A stretch of 64,000 nt of DNA from Paramacrobiotus metropolitanus (lineage: Eukaryota > Tardigrada > Eutardigrada > Parachela > Macrobiotidae): NCBI RefSeq assembly GCF_019649055.1, contig NW_026570221.1, positions 2,480,001-2,544,000 on the forward strand. Reading direction: 5' to 3'. Made by a program: the position numbers and the translations under genes. A model generated the notes under the pieces. The model saw nothing but the letters and a program-made list of their open reading frames with translations, was not told the DNA's origin and did not search any database. The first letter of the stretch is position 1. Every line of letters begins with the position of its first letter. Of the stretch, positions 6,030-14,399 are shown piece by piece.

Positions 6030-9000
6030 TGATCAAAGGGATCAGCGGAACGTCAGGCTTCGAAGTAACGCACTACTGCGTAGCACCAGTGACCTTAAGA
6101 AGGAAAACGAGTCAACACTCGTTTTACGTCAGACCAGCGTCAGACGATGTCCAAGTCTTACTGGGATTCGACTTCCTCGCAAAGAAATTCATCCTGATAG
6201 ACGGGGATGACGAGGAAGAACGAGAAACTGAAGCTGAAGATGACGAGCCGAAATCCTCTGCAAAAGTCAATGCAGGAAAGGTCACCGAACTTCAACAAAG
6301 AAATAATTCGGGGCAAACGGCTATCCCAGTACCAGAGGCACAGGGATCGAAAGATAATAAACAAAACGAGAACGGTGAAAATCTAATCCCAGTACCAGAG
6401 GCACAGGGATTAAAAAAGGCTGAAAGAAGCAAAAGGTCACTGAAGTCGAAAGGGACACAAAGGTCACCAACGATGGAACAAATCAAGATAATGCAAGCAG
6501 AAGCACTGATTGCAAAGAAACAGTCGCTAGTGCCAGGAATGGAGTGGTCAAGGCTACTCCCAGTACCAGAGGCACTGGGCACGAGAATGGTTGGGCCCAG
6601 GACAGAGCCAGGACTGATGAACAGCGACGAAAGAGCACTATTCTCGGAAATACGAGATCAAGCCATAAAGCAACTGGATGCAAGCCATAAAGCAACTGGA
6701 TGCAAGGAAAACGGAGCATGCAAGGAAAACGGAGCACCCTCTTGCTTTATCACGTGGTTCGAAAAACGGAGCACTTTCGAGCCGCGTGATAAGGCAAGAG
6801 GGCGGATGAAAGGTCGAGACACGCGCCTGCGCAAAGAGGTAGCAGAGAGTAGTCGTCGTCTTACTTCCGAACCACGCTCTGCAGATGAAGAAATCGAAGT
6901 CATCGAAATATCATCAGATAACAGCGTAATCGAATTCATAAACGATGACGAATGGACAGATACCGATTCCGGAGAAACGGATAAGCGAGTTATCGTCCGT
7001 CCTGAACCGAGACAACGGATGCCGGAAGGGAACAATCGCGTCATTTCCCGCAAACCAAGAGAATGGACTGCGGAAGAGAGAGCAACCTCTTGCCATCACG
7101 ATTGGCACGACAGCGATGACCTTTCGATAGCGCGACCTCAAGAAAGATGTGCAAAATGCATGCAAGAAATGACACAAGATGACCTTTCGGAATGGCCGAA
7201 ATGCAATGCAGCAATTGCGCGTCATAAAAGACAAGAAGAAATAGAGGTCAAGTCGATTATGAGAACACTTCCCATGCCGGAACTGTCAAAAGCAACTTAC
7301 CTTTGGCAATGTTATCGAGAATGGTTATCGGTAGTTAAGAACTACATCATCTCCAGAGGAAAGTGGCTCCATCATTGGCAGCAAGAAGCGGATAACTTCA
7401 TTCCCGAAAAGGCGGATAAAAGCGACCCGTGGTATACAAACCCGATTACAAAGCTCGACAGAGAAAGGCGACGAGCAATGGAAGAGAACGAAATATGGGA
7501 GCAAGCGAGAGTTGACTTATTTTGGGAATTCAGAGTCAATTATCTATGGAAAGGTCAAGGACGAGCAATCATTTTCCCAATCGGACTCGGCACAGTAGTG
7601 TACGAATTATTTGACCTTTACCAGGCCTGCCTCAAAAAGGGAAATTTAAGAGAATGGAACAAACAATGGGGCAAAATCCTCGAAGAAGTACCGATATATA
7701 CAGGAGAAATCCCTGAATTAAAGGTCACGCGAAAAAGACGCGAACTCGGATTATTTGGCTATCTGAGAAAAAAGGTGACCTTTGCACCAGATCCAGATGG
7801 AGTGGAGTATCCCGAAAGAGGCGGAGATACTTGGTGCATGTATGAGACGGTACCGAACAATGACTGGACTACAGAAGAACTGATGGCAAATTGCGTCTTT
7901 ATCGGCGATAAGAGACCGAAAGGTCACAGCACAAGCGCTGAAAAAGAAAGCGGCACAAGCGCCGAAGAAGAAAAGAACAAAGATAACGGCACAAGCGCCG
8001 AAGAAACCAAAGAAAAAGAACAAGAGGTCAGCACAAGTGCTGCTCAAGAAAACGGCACAGGCGCCGAAGAAGAGGAACCAACGCACACGGCGTATGAGTT
8101 GGCTCAGATGATCAAGGAACTGAACCAGGCGTTTCGGGATAAGGAAAACGGAATCCCGGTAACAGAGGCAAAAAAGGCTCAAATGTCGCCGCAAGAGAAG
8201 AAAGCAGCGTCGTTAGTGGCTTCACTACAAAGGTCACTCGGTAACGGTGAGGAAGGGCCACCAACCGAGAAGAACGAAAGGTCACTAAACGCGATGCTGG
8301 AAGAGGAGCCAGAAAGGTCAGTTCCGAAAGTTGACGAAGGGTCACCTGAAACTGGCGAGGAAGGGCCGCCAGTTGGAAAAGCAAAAAGGTCACAGAATAC
8401 CGCTCAAGTAGATGATAGCTCGGAAGACGATGAAAGGGATAGGTCACGAGCAAGGATTCGTGCAACACGAACAAATCCGAGGATAGCAGCACGAAACGGA
8501 CGAAAGTCCAAGGAAACGGACAAACCTCTGCCCGAAAAGCGAAAAGCGAAAAAACTTAGCGCTCCCAAGGATGAAGGCGATGACCTTTCAACAGAAAGTG
8601 AAGACGAGGGTGTCGATGAACGACCAATCGGAAAAAGGAGTGAAGGTCAAGCGCTTGAGGTTAATAATAGCAGCGAATCCGACTCGGAATTCTCGAGCAC
8701 AAGTGACAACTCGACCACTTCTGAAGATTCTGGAGTGAGTGACCTTTCGGATCAAGAAGATCTGCTTGACCTCGACGAAGACGATGAAAAGAACGAACAA
8801 CAAGAGAAAGAGATCATTGTTCGAAGAATTAAAGTGCAGAAAGCAAGAATCCCAGAAGGAGCGATCAAGGTTTACAGCGATCAACGAGTTAAGCTGAGAC
8901 CAAACCTTGGCACTCGCGTGAAGGTCAAGATGGGCGTTCATGTGCCACGGAATCAGAAGCTGATGTATACAGCAACTCCTCAAAAGGATAATGAAGTCCA

Positions 9001-11386
9001 ACCGAGAACGGGAGTCACGGACCATAACGGCACTCGATTCGAAATCATTATCGAAAACCGAAGCAAAAGCCGAAAGACCGTAAGGAAGGGCCAATTTCTC
9101 GGTTACGTAGAACATTACGAACACCTCGAGAATGTAAAGGTCAACTCGGCTACTGTCGTGAAAAACATCCTTGAAGATCCCGAAGTGGACGCAAAGACGA
9201 AAGAAGAACTGAACGACATAATTGAAAGATTAAAGTTAGGACCAGACCTAACTGAGGAACAAAAGAATGACGTGCGAAACGCATTTTGGGAGTTTTGGAA
9301 AGTTCTCCCCACGTCAAAGAAACCGTATGGCGACGTCAAAGGGGTAACGCACACTATTGACACAGCCGATGCCAAACCGGTTAAATGCAATCCAGCAAGA
9401 ACAAGTTGGAAAGGTCGTGAATTCATCACAAAGCACATCGAAGAGATGCTACAGCAAGATGTTATTGAACCATCCGATGCGGAATGGAGTTTTCCGGTCG
9501 TACTCGCCGCAAAGAAGAATGGCGACGGAACTATGGGAACAAGATTCTGCGTCAATTACATTTTGCTGAACAAGCTGACGAAAAAGAACAACTATCCACT
9601 GCCGAACCCAGACGAACTGCTTGACGCATGCGCGGGAAACAAGTACTACGGCAAGATGGACTTACAAAGTGGCTTCTGGCAGATCCCAATGGATCCAGCC
9701 TCGAAAGATAAGACAACTTTCGTCACGCAGGACGGAATGTTCCGTTTCAAAAGAATGCCTTTTGGAGTCTGCAATGGACCTGCGACCTTTCAACTTTGTA
9801 TGGATAAAGTCTTGTCGAACGCAAAGAGAATGGGATGCGTTTTCGGCTATATCGATGACGTGATCTTCGCAGGGAAGACCTGGGAGATCTTCATGCAGAA
9901 CTTAAGGAACGTCCTCCAAAGTTTAGTCGACGCAGGCTTCACAATTAAGCCGACGAAATGCGAATTTGGCATGCGCGAAATGGGATTCCTGGGGCATATC
10001 CTCAGCGAGAATGGTATTAAAATGGATCCCGAAAAGGTCATGGCAGTTAATGGCCAAAAGAAACCGACAACTGAACGGCAGTTAAGGTCATTCCTCGGAT
10101 TAGCGAACTATTACCGAAAGTTCATCCTTGGATACGCGCAAAAGACGGCGCATCTCTACGAATTGCTAAGACATGACAAGAACATCAAAAGAGATTGGTC
10201 AGCAATCCATGACCAAGAATTCAATGACCTTAAAGAAGCGCTATGCAAGGATCCAGTATTAAAGAAGTTCGATCCGACAAAGCCGACAGTGATCGAGTGC
10301 GACGCATCAAAGGAAGGGCTAGGTGCGATCTTGTCCCAAGATGGACATCCCATTGCATACGCGAGCCGCGTTTTGCATGGAGCGGAAAAGAATTACGGAG
10401 TAACAGAATGGGAATGTCTGGCGGTAGTCTTCGCCGTCAGAAAGTTCAAGTCGTACATCGACTACTCCGAATTCACAGTGAGAACGGATCACAAAGCTTT
10501 GACGAACCTTTTAAGGTCGGAGTCGAACAAGTCATGCATGAATCCCCGATTGACAAGATGGGCATTGGCACTGCAAGGTCACCGATTCAAGATCGAATAC
10601 AAGCCGGGCAAATACTGCGACAACGCAGATGCCCTTTCAAGAGCGCCAATTGAAGGTCCCACTTGCAACGAAGAAGAGTACGACGAAATCCCAAACTTCG
10701 AAGATTACAAGAACGAACTCAACAGAGAAGAACCTCCGATTGAAGTTTGGCAACTTTTCGTGCAACTAGCTGAAGAAAGGGAAGAAAGGCTGAAGGCCGA
10801 CATGAGAAGGGTTGTGTCGGAAGAGAAAGGAAGCGGAGATATGCGCTCGAGCATAAACGAAGCAGAGCGTAGTCGTCGCCTTACTTTCGAACCCCGCTCT
10901 GCTACCAAGATAAAGGTCAACAGGGTGAGAAAAGAAGCTTCCGAACGAAAAGATGGAAAGGTCACGAAAGACGGTCAGAAAATGGTAGACCAGAATGACC
11001 TTCGCGAAGCAGAAATTCTCTCCGAATACATTCCGGAAGAGTGTCCCATCAGATTGCTGAGATTCCCAAAGAAAATCGAGAAAGGTCACAAGCCTCTTCC
11101 GAGATGCAAGGTCATCAAAGACTGGAATGAACTCAGCACTCCAGTGGTCCGCATCGTCAACCTTCAGGGAGATGAAGAAGAAGAAGATGATACGAACTTG
11201 CAGTTGCGGAACAAGCAGCTAAAAGATCCGCACTTAGCAATGATCATCGATGAATTGGAGCACCTGCAAGATGCAGATAAAAGGTCAAAGTTTGAGACGC
11301 ATTATCAGTTATGGAATGGCATACTGTATCGCGTCAAAGACCAAAAGGAAGACTTGAAAGGACATATGTTGTACCGCTGCAAATGA
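6014..11386 (+). CDS. Pol: protease C-terminus, giant spacer, reverse transcriptase, RNase H, start of integrase
   Basis: Protease C-terminal strands lie at about 6,020-6,200. They are followed by roughly 2.6 kb (about 860 residues) of low-complexity and charged spacer with PVPEA, STSA and EPRS repeats. A conserved pre-RT region starts near 8,820 (IPEGAIKVY). RT runs about 9,400-10,000, with YIDD encoded around 9,848-9,859. RNase H follows (ECDASKEGLGAIL at about 10,295-10,330; RTDHKAL near 10,482-10,503). A spacer then leads to the start of integrase (LWNGILYR near 11,308-11,331). The frame stops at 11,386, and integrase continues in the -1 frame from about 11,355. The inserted spacer between PR and RT is the odd feature; ordinary gypsy pols have little there. 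Confidence 0.85.
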   Translation, partial: TEKKVMIKGISGTSGFEVTHYCVAPVTLRRKTSQHSFYVRPASDDVQVLLGFDFLAKKFILIDGDDEEERETEAEDDEPKSSAKVNAGKVTELQQRNNSGQTAIPVPEAQGSKDNKQNENGENLIPVPEAQGLKKAERSKRSLKSKGTQRSPTMEQIKIMQAEALIAKKQSLVPGMEWSRLLPVPEALGTRMVGPRTEPGLMNSDERALFSEIRDQAIKQLDASHKATGCKENGACKENGAPSCFITWFEKRSTFEPRDKARGRMKGRDTRLRKEVAESSRRLTSEPRSADEEIEVIEISSDNSVIEFINDDEWTDTDSGETDKRVIVRPEPRQRMPEGNNRVISRKPREWTAEERATSCHHDWHDSDDLSIARPQERCAKCMQEMTQDDLSEWPKCNAAIARHKRQEEIEVKSIMRTLPMPELSKATYLWQCYREWLSVVKNYIISRGKWLHHWQQEADNFIPEKADKSDPWYTNPITKLDRERRRAMEENEIWEQARVDLFWEFRVNYLWKGQGRAIIFPIGLGTVVYELFDLYQACLKKGNLREWNKQWGKILEEVPIYTGEIPELKVTRKRRELGLFGYLRKKVTFAPDPDGVEYPERGGDTWCMYETVPNNDWTTEELMANCVFIGDKRPKGHSTSAEKESGTSAEEEKNKDNGTSAEETKEKEQEVSTSAAQENGTGAEEEEPTHTAYELAQMIKELNQAFRDKENGIPVTEAKKAQMSPQEKKAASLVASLQRSLGNGEEGPPTEKNERSLNAMLEEEPERSVPKVDEGSPETGEEGPPVGKAKRSQNTAQVDDSSEDDERDRSRARIRATRTNPRIAARNGRKSKETDKPLPEKRKAKKLSAPKDEGDDLSTESEDEGVDERPIGKRSEGQALEVNNSSESDSEFSSTSDNSTTSEDSGVSDLSDQEDLLDLDEDDEKNEQQEKEIIVRRIKVQKARIPEGAIKVYSDQRVKLRPNLGTRVKVKMGVHVPRNQKLMYTATPQKDNEVQPRTGVTDHNGTRFEIIIENRSKSRKTVRKGQFLGYVEHYEHLENVKVNSATVVKNILEDPEVDAKTKEELNDIIERLKLGPDLTEEQKNDVRNAFWEFWKVLPTSKKPYGDVKGVTHTIDTADAKPVKCNPARTSWKGREFITKHIEEMLQQDVIEPSDAEWSFPVVLAAKKNGDGTMGTRFCVNYILLNKLTKKNNYPLPNPDELLDACAGNKYYGKMDLQSGFWQIPMDPASKDKTTFVTQDGMFRFKRMPFGVCNGPATFQLCMDKVLSNAKRMGCVFGYIDDVIFAGKTWEIFMQNLRNVLQSLVDAGFTIKPTKCEFGMREMGFLGHILSENGIKMDPEKVMAVNGQKKPTTERQLRSFLGLANYYRKFILGYAQKTAHLYELLRHDKNIKRDWSAIHDQEFNDLKEALCKDPVLKKFDPTKPTVIECDASKEGLGAILSQDGHPIAYASRVLHGAEKNYGVTEWECLAVVFAVRKFKSYIDYSEFTVRTDHKALTNLLRSESNKSCMNPRLTRWALALQGHRFKIEYKPGKYCDNADALSRAPIEGPTCNEEEYDEIPNFEDYKNELNREEPPIEVWQLFVQLAEEREERLKADMRRVVSEEKGSGDMRSSINEAERSRRLTFEPRSATKIKVNRVRKEASERKDGKVTKDGQKMVDQNDLREAEILSEYIPEECPIRLLRFPKKIEKGHKPLPRCKVIKDWNELSTPVVRIVNLQGDEEEEDDTNLQLRNKQLKDPHLAMIIDELEHLQDADKRSKFETHYQLWNGILYRVKDQKEDLKGHMLYRCK
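6323..6579 (+). repeat. Three PVPEA-coding repeats, each inside its own hairpin
   Basis: CCCAGTACCAGAGGCAC occurs three times. Copy 1 is closed by ATCCC/GGGAT (6323-6327, 6343-6347), copy 2 by TAATCCC/GGGATTA (6384-6390, 6406-6412), copy 3 by CCCAGT/ACTGGG (6559-6564, 6574-6579). A degenerate fourth copy near 8,145 lacks the right arm. Confidence 0.6.
6737..6802 (+). repeat. 28-bp uninterrupted RNA hairpin inside pol
   Basis: 6737-6764 pairs with 6775-6802 at all 28 positions if G-U is allowed. I traced each pair: 25 Watson-Crick and three G-U, at 6746/6793, 6755/6784 and 6758/6781, around a 10-nt loop. It lies in the open frame. The right arm includes CTTTCGAGCC, a variant of the TTTCGAACC core of the GCAGAGC family, and the encoded peptide contains the related word TFEPR. 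Confidence 0.8.
6842..6882 (+). repeat. GCAGAG...TTCCGAACC...CTCTGC hairpin, copy 1
   Basis: GCAGAG 6842-6847 pairs with CTCTGC 6877-6882; after one mismatch, 6849-6850 pairs with 6874-6875. Encodes a SEPRSA-type peptide. Family member. Confidence 0.6.
7927..8066 (+). repeat. Five STSA/GTSA repeats, each with complementary 4-bp ends
   Basis: Copies at 7927-7940, 7951-7964, 7987-8000, 8029-8042 and 8053-8066. Arms are CAGC/GCTG, CGGC/GCCG, CGGC/GCCG, CAGC/GCTG and CGGC/GCCG around ACAAGC, ACAAGT or ACAGGC. When the first codon is Ser (AGC) the closing Ala codon is GCT; when it is Gly (GGC) the Ala codon is GCC. The synonymous third base tracks the distant nonsynonymous base in all five. Confidence 0.75.
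10861..10903 (+). repeat. GCAGAGC...TTTCGAACC...GCTCTGC hairpin, copy 2
   Basis: Perfect 9-bp stem AGCAGAGCG (10861-10869) with CGCTCTGCT (10895-10903) and a 25-nt loop ending in TTTCGAACCC. In-frame, between RNase H and integrase. Confidence 0.7.
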
Positions 11387-12756
11387 GAAGGGCTATCATC
11401 CATGCACTGCATGATGAAAAAGCAGCAGGTCACCTCGGCTTCGAAAAGACGTTGTCCGCGATCCGGCTCAGATATTACTGGGACCGTATGAGCACGGATG
11501 TGAAGAATTACATCCTCGCATGCCAAGGATGCCAGTTCATAAAGACGCCAAGAAAATGTCCACCCGGAAAGCTCCAAGAGATCAAAGTTGGTCATCCATT
11601 CTTCAGAGTCTATGCGGACTTGAAAGGACCTTTACTCCCAACAAAGAAAAGGGGATATAAATACATCGCGGTCTTTATCGACCAGCTGACGAAGTACGTC
11701 ATAGCGGAGCCAATGAAAACAGCCACCGCAAAAGAATTCGCAAAGGTTTTCGTGAAACACGTAATCTTGGTGCACGGAGCGCCCCATATCCTCCACACGG
11801 ATCGCGGAAGACATTTCACCGCAGAAGTACTGAAAAAGGTCACCAACGTGTTTAAAATCAAACACACGTTTGGAACAGCGTACCATCCTGAGGGCCAAGG
11901 ACAGGTTGAAAGACAGATGCAGACCATCAGCGATGGACTGTCGCAATACCTGAAAGCGGGAAACGAAAGGAAGTTTAACAAATATCTTCCATACGTCATA
12001 TCGGCAATGAACCGTGCAGTACACGCAACGACAGGGTACTCAGCATACTATATGCTCCACGGAAGAGAGATGACCATGCCAGAAGACGTCGTAACAAAGA
12101 CGAACGTTCCCGACGATTATGGTGCACCAGATGAATGGGTGGAAACCATGAAAAGAAATTTGACCTTTTCAGAAGAAGTGGCGAAGTGCAATATCAAAGA
12201 TGCATATGAAAAGCATGCAGAAATCTACAACAAGAAGAAGTCAGAACCTGAATTTAAAGTCGGAGATAGAGTCTTAATCAGACTGCCTAAAGATACAAAG
12301 CAAGGAAAGAAGGAAAATCAAACTGACTTCAAAAACAAATACGACAAAGTGTGGAAGATTCTCAGCTTTCCGAGACCGAACGAAGTCGAGGTCATCGAGC
12401 AAGATGCGGTAAAAGAGCCGGACTTACGGGTCGTTTCGGTAGATCGTCTAAAATCGTGGCACCCGCCGTTACCGGTTCAGAAAAATCAAGCTGGAAGGGC
12501 AGCTTCGGAATCACCTGAGAAAGGTCATGAAATTGCAGAGCATGGCTCTCATACTTTCGAACCACGCTCGCGTAACGACATAGCAGAGCGTAGTTGTCAG
12601 CATACTTCCGAACCACGCTCTGTACCAGCTATGGCAGAAGAGCCGAAAGAGGCAGAAGAGCCGAAAGAGGCAGAAGAGCCAAAAGAGGCGGAAGAGCCAG
12701 GAACGAAAAGAGAGGAAGAAAGAAGAAAGAGAATAAAGATTTCGAAACACCAGTGA
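11311..12756 (+). CDS. Integrase (HHCC zinc domain and DDE core)
   Basis: Integrase sequence starts in this frame near 11,355. The HHCC domain spans about 11,408-11,540 (AGHLGF, CQGCQF). Catalytic-core residues fit at the DLKGP aspartate near 11,616-11,622, the TDRG aspartate near 11,797-11,808 and the GQGQVE glutamate near 11,896-11,913. A C-terminal chromo-like or GPY-like stretch (KVGDRVLIRLP, about 12,260-12,290) follows. The end is repetitive: EPRS hairpin copies and KEAEEP repeats, then TGA at 12,754-12,756. Joined to RNase H by a -1 step. Role: insertion of cDNA into host chromosomes. Confidence 0.85.
   Translation: MEWHTVSRQRPKGRLERTYVVPLQMRRAIIHALHDEKAAGHLGFEKTLSAIRLRYYWDRMSTDVKNYILACQGCQFIKTPRKCPPGKLQEIKVGHPFFRVYADLKGPLLPTKKRGYKYIAVFIDQLTKYVIAEPMKTATAKEFAKVFVKHVILVHGAPHILHTDRGRHFTAEVLKKVTNVFKIKHTFGTAYHPEGQGQVERQMQTISDGLSQYLKAGNERKFNKYLPYVISAMNRAVHATTGYSAYYMLHGREMTMPEDVVTKTNVPDDYGAPDEWVETMKRNLTFSEEVAKCNIKDAYEKHAEIYNKKKSEPEFKVGDRVLIRLPKDTKQGKKENQTDFKNKYDKVWKILSFPRPNEVEVIEQDAVKEPDLRVVSVDRLKSWHPPLPVQKNQAGRAASESPEKGHEIAEHGSHTFEPRSRNDIAERSCQHTSEPRSVPAMAEEPKEAEEPKEAEEPKEAEEPGTKREEERRKRIKISKHQ
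12535..12570 (+). repeat. GCAGAG...TTTCGAACCACGCTC element, decayed copy
   Basis: Same core as the other copies but only GAGC/GCTC of the stem survives, as the right arm reads GCTCGCG. Confidence 0.4.
12583..12623 (+). repeat. GCAGAGC family hairpin, copy 4
   Basis: CAGAGCGT 12584-12591 pairs with ACGCTCTG 12615-12622, with an outer G-T wobble pair. The loop contains TTCCGAACC. Confidence 0.65.
12635..12695 (+). repeat. 18-bp KEAEEP-coding tandem repeat
   Basis: About three copies of a GAAGAGCCGAAAGAGGCA unit at the end of the integrase frame. Simple slippage-type minisatellite. Confidence 0.7.
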
Positions 12757-13247
12757 CAATGAAGCTGAATCAAGAGGCAGGAGACCTCGAAGCAGAGCAT
12801 GGATCTCAAGTGGCGCCTAAGTCAAAGCTTACTCTCGAACCACGCTCTCAAGTAGCAGAGCATGATTCCAAAGATGCTTTCGAACCACGCTCTGCCACCA
12901 ACGGCAAGAATGACCTTTCAAGAGCGGAACAGATAAAAGCCGTCAAAGAACAAGCCGACCAACTTGGCCAACGGATCGCGAACGAAATTGAGAAGCGAAA
13001 GGTCAAGAAAATGAAGAAAACTCCGAAGCCGACTCCAGAACAGATTCTGAGAGGAGAAGTCCAAGACGAAGATGAAGCCGACAAAGCATTACTTGATCGG
13101 ATAACTAAAGGACGAAAACAAATAAACCCGAAAATCAGGCTTATAGGAGTTTATGATATTAAGACTGGAAGTTGGGACGGCGTAAAGGTCATCAGAAATA
13201 AACCTGCTAATCGGAGTCATTTTCGTTGTCGTAGTAGGTTTGTTTAA
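12700..13247 (+). CDS. Post-integrase basic protein segment with EPRS repeats
   Basis: Continues the charged tail of integrase in the -1 frame to TAA at 13,245-13,247. It holds two further EPRS hairpin copies, a lysine-rich helix and an IRLIGVYDIKTG segment. No domain is recognised. Just before the stop, another frame (13,204-13,245) encodes a 14-residue hydrophobic run, LLIGVIFVVVVGLF, followed by basic residues, which would look like a membrane anchor if it were the frame used. Confidence 0.45.
12791..12848 (+). repeat. GCAGAGC family element, copy 5 (weak stem)
   Basis: AGAGC 12794-12798 pairs with GCTCT 12844-12848. The loop is longer than in other copies and ends in CTCTCGAACCAC. Confidence 0.45.
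12855..12895 (+). repeat. GCAGAGC family hairpin, copy 6
   Basis: GCAGAGC 12855-12861 with GCTCTGC 12889-12895, perfect 7 bp, enclosing CTTTCGAACCAC. Confidence 0.65.
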
Positions 13248-13261
13248 CGATAAGCTGAAAA

Positions 13262-14398
13262 ATGGAAGGTCAAGGCGGCAGAAGTTATTGGAATCCGGGA
13301 ACGCCGTCATCGACGAGCGGAACGATTCAGGACCCGGACTTATATGACGATTCAATGAATACGGAGGGAACATACGAAGGGGGATACGACCCGTCTACTA
13401 CGTATCAACAACCCGACGTGGGAATGAGCTCGAACACATGGGGGACTTACGGCACGCAGGTCGGGCCCCAAGGACAAATGATGCCGAATCAGATGATGCC
13501 AAACCAGATGATGCCAAATCAAATGATGCCAAATCAGATGATGCCGAACCAAGGAATGATGGGACAGAATTTCCCATTCCAGCAATTCCCACAGATGTAC
13601 GGCCAAAATATGCCCATGATGAACCAGGGTCAACCGATGCAAGGTCAGTTCGGATATGGAGGAATGGCCCCATTTCCGAACCAGATGCAGGGATTCCCAA
13701 ATCAGATGCAGGGATTCAACCCTCAGCAAAGTCAAGGGCAATTTCGAACACCGAAACCGTCAAGAGGTCAACGTTACCCGGGAGACAGACAAAACACACC
13801 GCGAAGGGGCGGTCAGTCGTCTATTCCGAGAGCGTCGACGAGTGGCCAGGGAACGAGAATGGAGATCCCATCACTTACACCAGTCCGAATCCACTCGCCA
13901 AGATCGACCGGAAGTATTCCGTGGGCAGTGTTAAATGCACCCAGATTCAACGACCCAATCACGGAAACGGATCCGCAGTACAACATTGTGATGGATCCAA
14001 AGGTCACTCTCACAGAGGAAGAAAAGAAGGCTGTGGCGGAGTTTAATGAAAAATGCCGCGAGTTCGTCCAGCTGCATAACGATATCAACGATAACCAAGA
14101 TCAGTACAGGACGGCTCGAAGAACTCACAAGATAACCAGGGGAACCCACCTCCACATGAAACTGGATAAACACGAGGCGGAAGAGTTGCGAAAAGAAAGA
14201 GGTGTTGAAATCAGAACACTGAAGAACAGTAATCCAGTGTTGCGCAACAGGGAATGGCCGAGCGCAGTAAAGACGATACTGATCTTCATGAACCTCATTC
14301 CCCCGGAACCAAAAGAAGAAGAACAGGAGAGAGGAGTCAAAACTCCGGCCGAGAAAGCCCTACTAAGGAAAACCATACGGCAAGCGAACGAGGAATGA
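13262..14398 (+). CDS. Accessory protein with MMPNQ repeats, 378 aa
   Basis: ATG at 13,262 lies directly after an in-frame TGA AAA, so this is a credible independent start. The N-terminal half is G, Q, M, N and P rich with five perfect MMPNQ repeats and is probably disordered. The C-terminal ~120 residues (from about 13,990) form a charged helical region ending in RQANEE. It has no resemblance to Env or any enzyme that I can recognise. It is the first of the post-pol genes. The next coding frame follows within a few codons but in a +1 (or -2) relation. Confidence 0.6.
   Translation: MEGQGGRSYWNPGTPSSTSGTIQDPDLYDDSMNTEGTYEGGYDPSTTYQQPDVGMSSNTWGTYGTQVGPQGQMMPNQMMPNQMMPNQMMPNQMMPNQGMMGQNFPFQQFPQMYGQNMPMMNQGQPMQGQFGYGGMAPFPNQMQGFPNQMQGFNPQQSQGQFRTPKPSRGQRYPGDRQNTPRRGGQSSIPRASTSGQGTRMEIPSLTPVRIHSPRSTGSIPWAVLNAPRFNDPITETDPQYNIVMDPKVTLTEEEKKAVAEFNEKCREFVQLHNDINDNQDQYRTARRTHKITRGTHLHMKLDKHEAEELRKERGVEIRTLKNSNPVLRNREWPSAVKTILIFMNLIPPEPKEEEQERGVKTPAEKALLRKTIRQANEE
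13478..13552 (+). repeat. 15-bp MMPNQ-coding tandem repeat, five copies
   Basis: ATGATGCCRAAYCARATG-type units with a 15-bp period. Differences between copies are synonymous, so the peptide is constant. Confidence 0.85.
13798..13813 (+). repeat. GAAGGG-loop hairpin 2 (ACCGC/GCGGT)
   Basis: Perfect 5-bp stem, 13798-13802 with 13809-13813, around GAAGGG, inside coding sequence. Confidence 0.65.
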
Positions 14399-14399
14399 C

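Noticed and set aside
6158-9124. Many 70-180-aa minus-strand ORFs under pol
   Set aside because: They mirror purine-rich coding sequence, show no domain and overlap firm plus-strand features.
10861-10903. Reading the GCAGAGC...GCTCTGC hairpin as a tRNA gene
   Set aside because: It has a 7-bp closing stem and TTCGAAC but only ~41 nt, with no anticodon arm or D arm and no internal promoter boxes.
13478-13552. MMPNQ and KEAEEP minisatellites as part of the hairpin system
   Set aside because: They are plain head-to-tail repeats without complementary arms.
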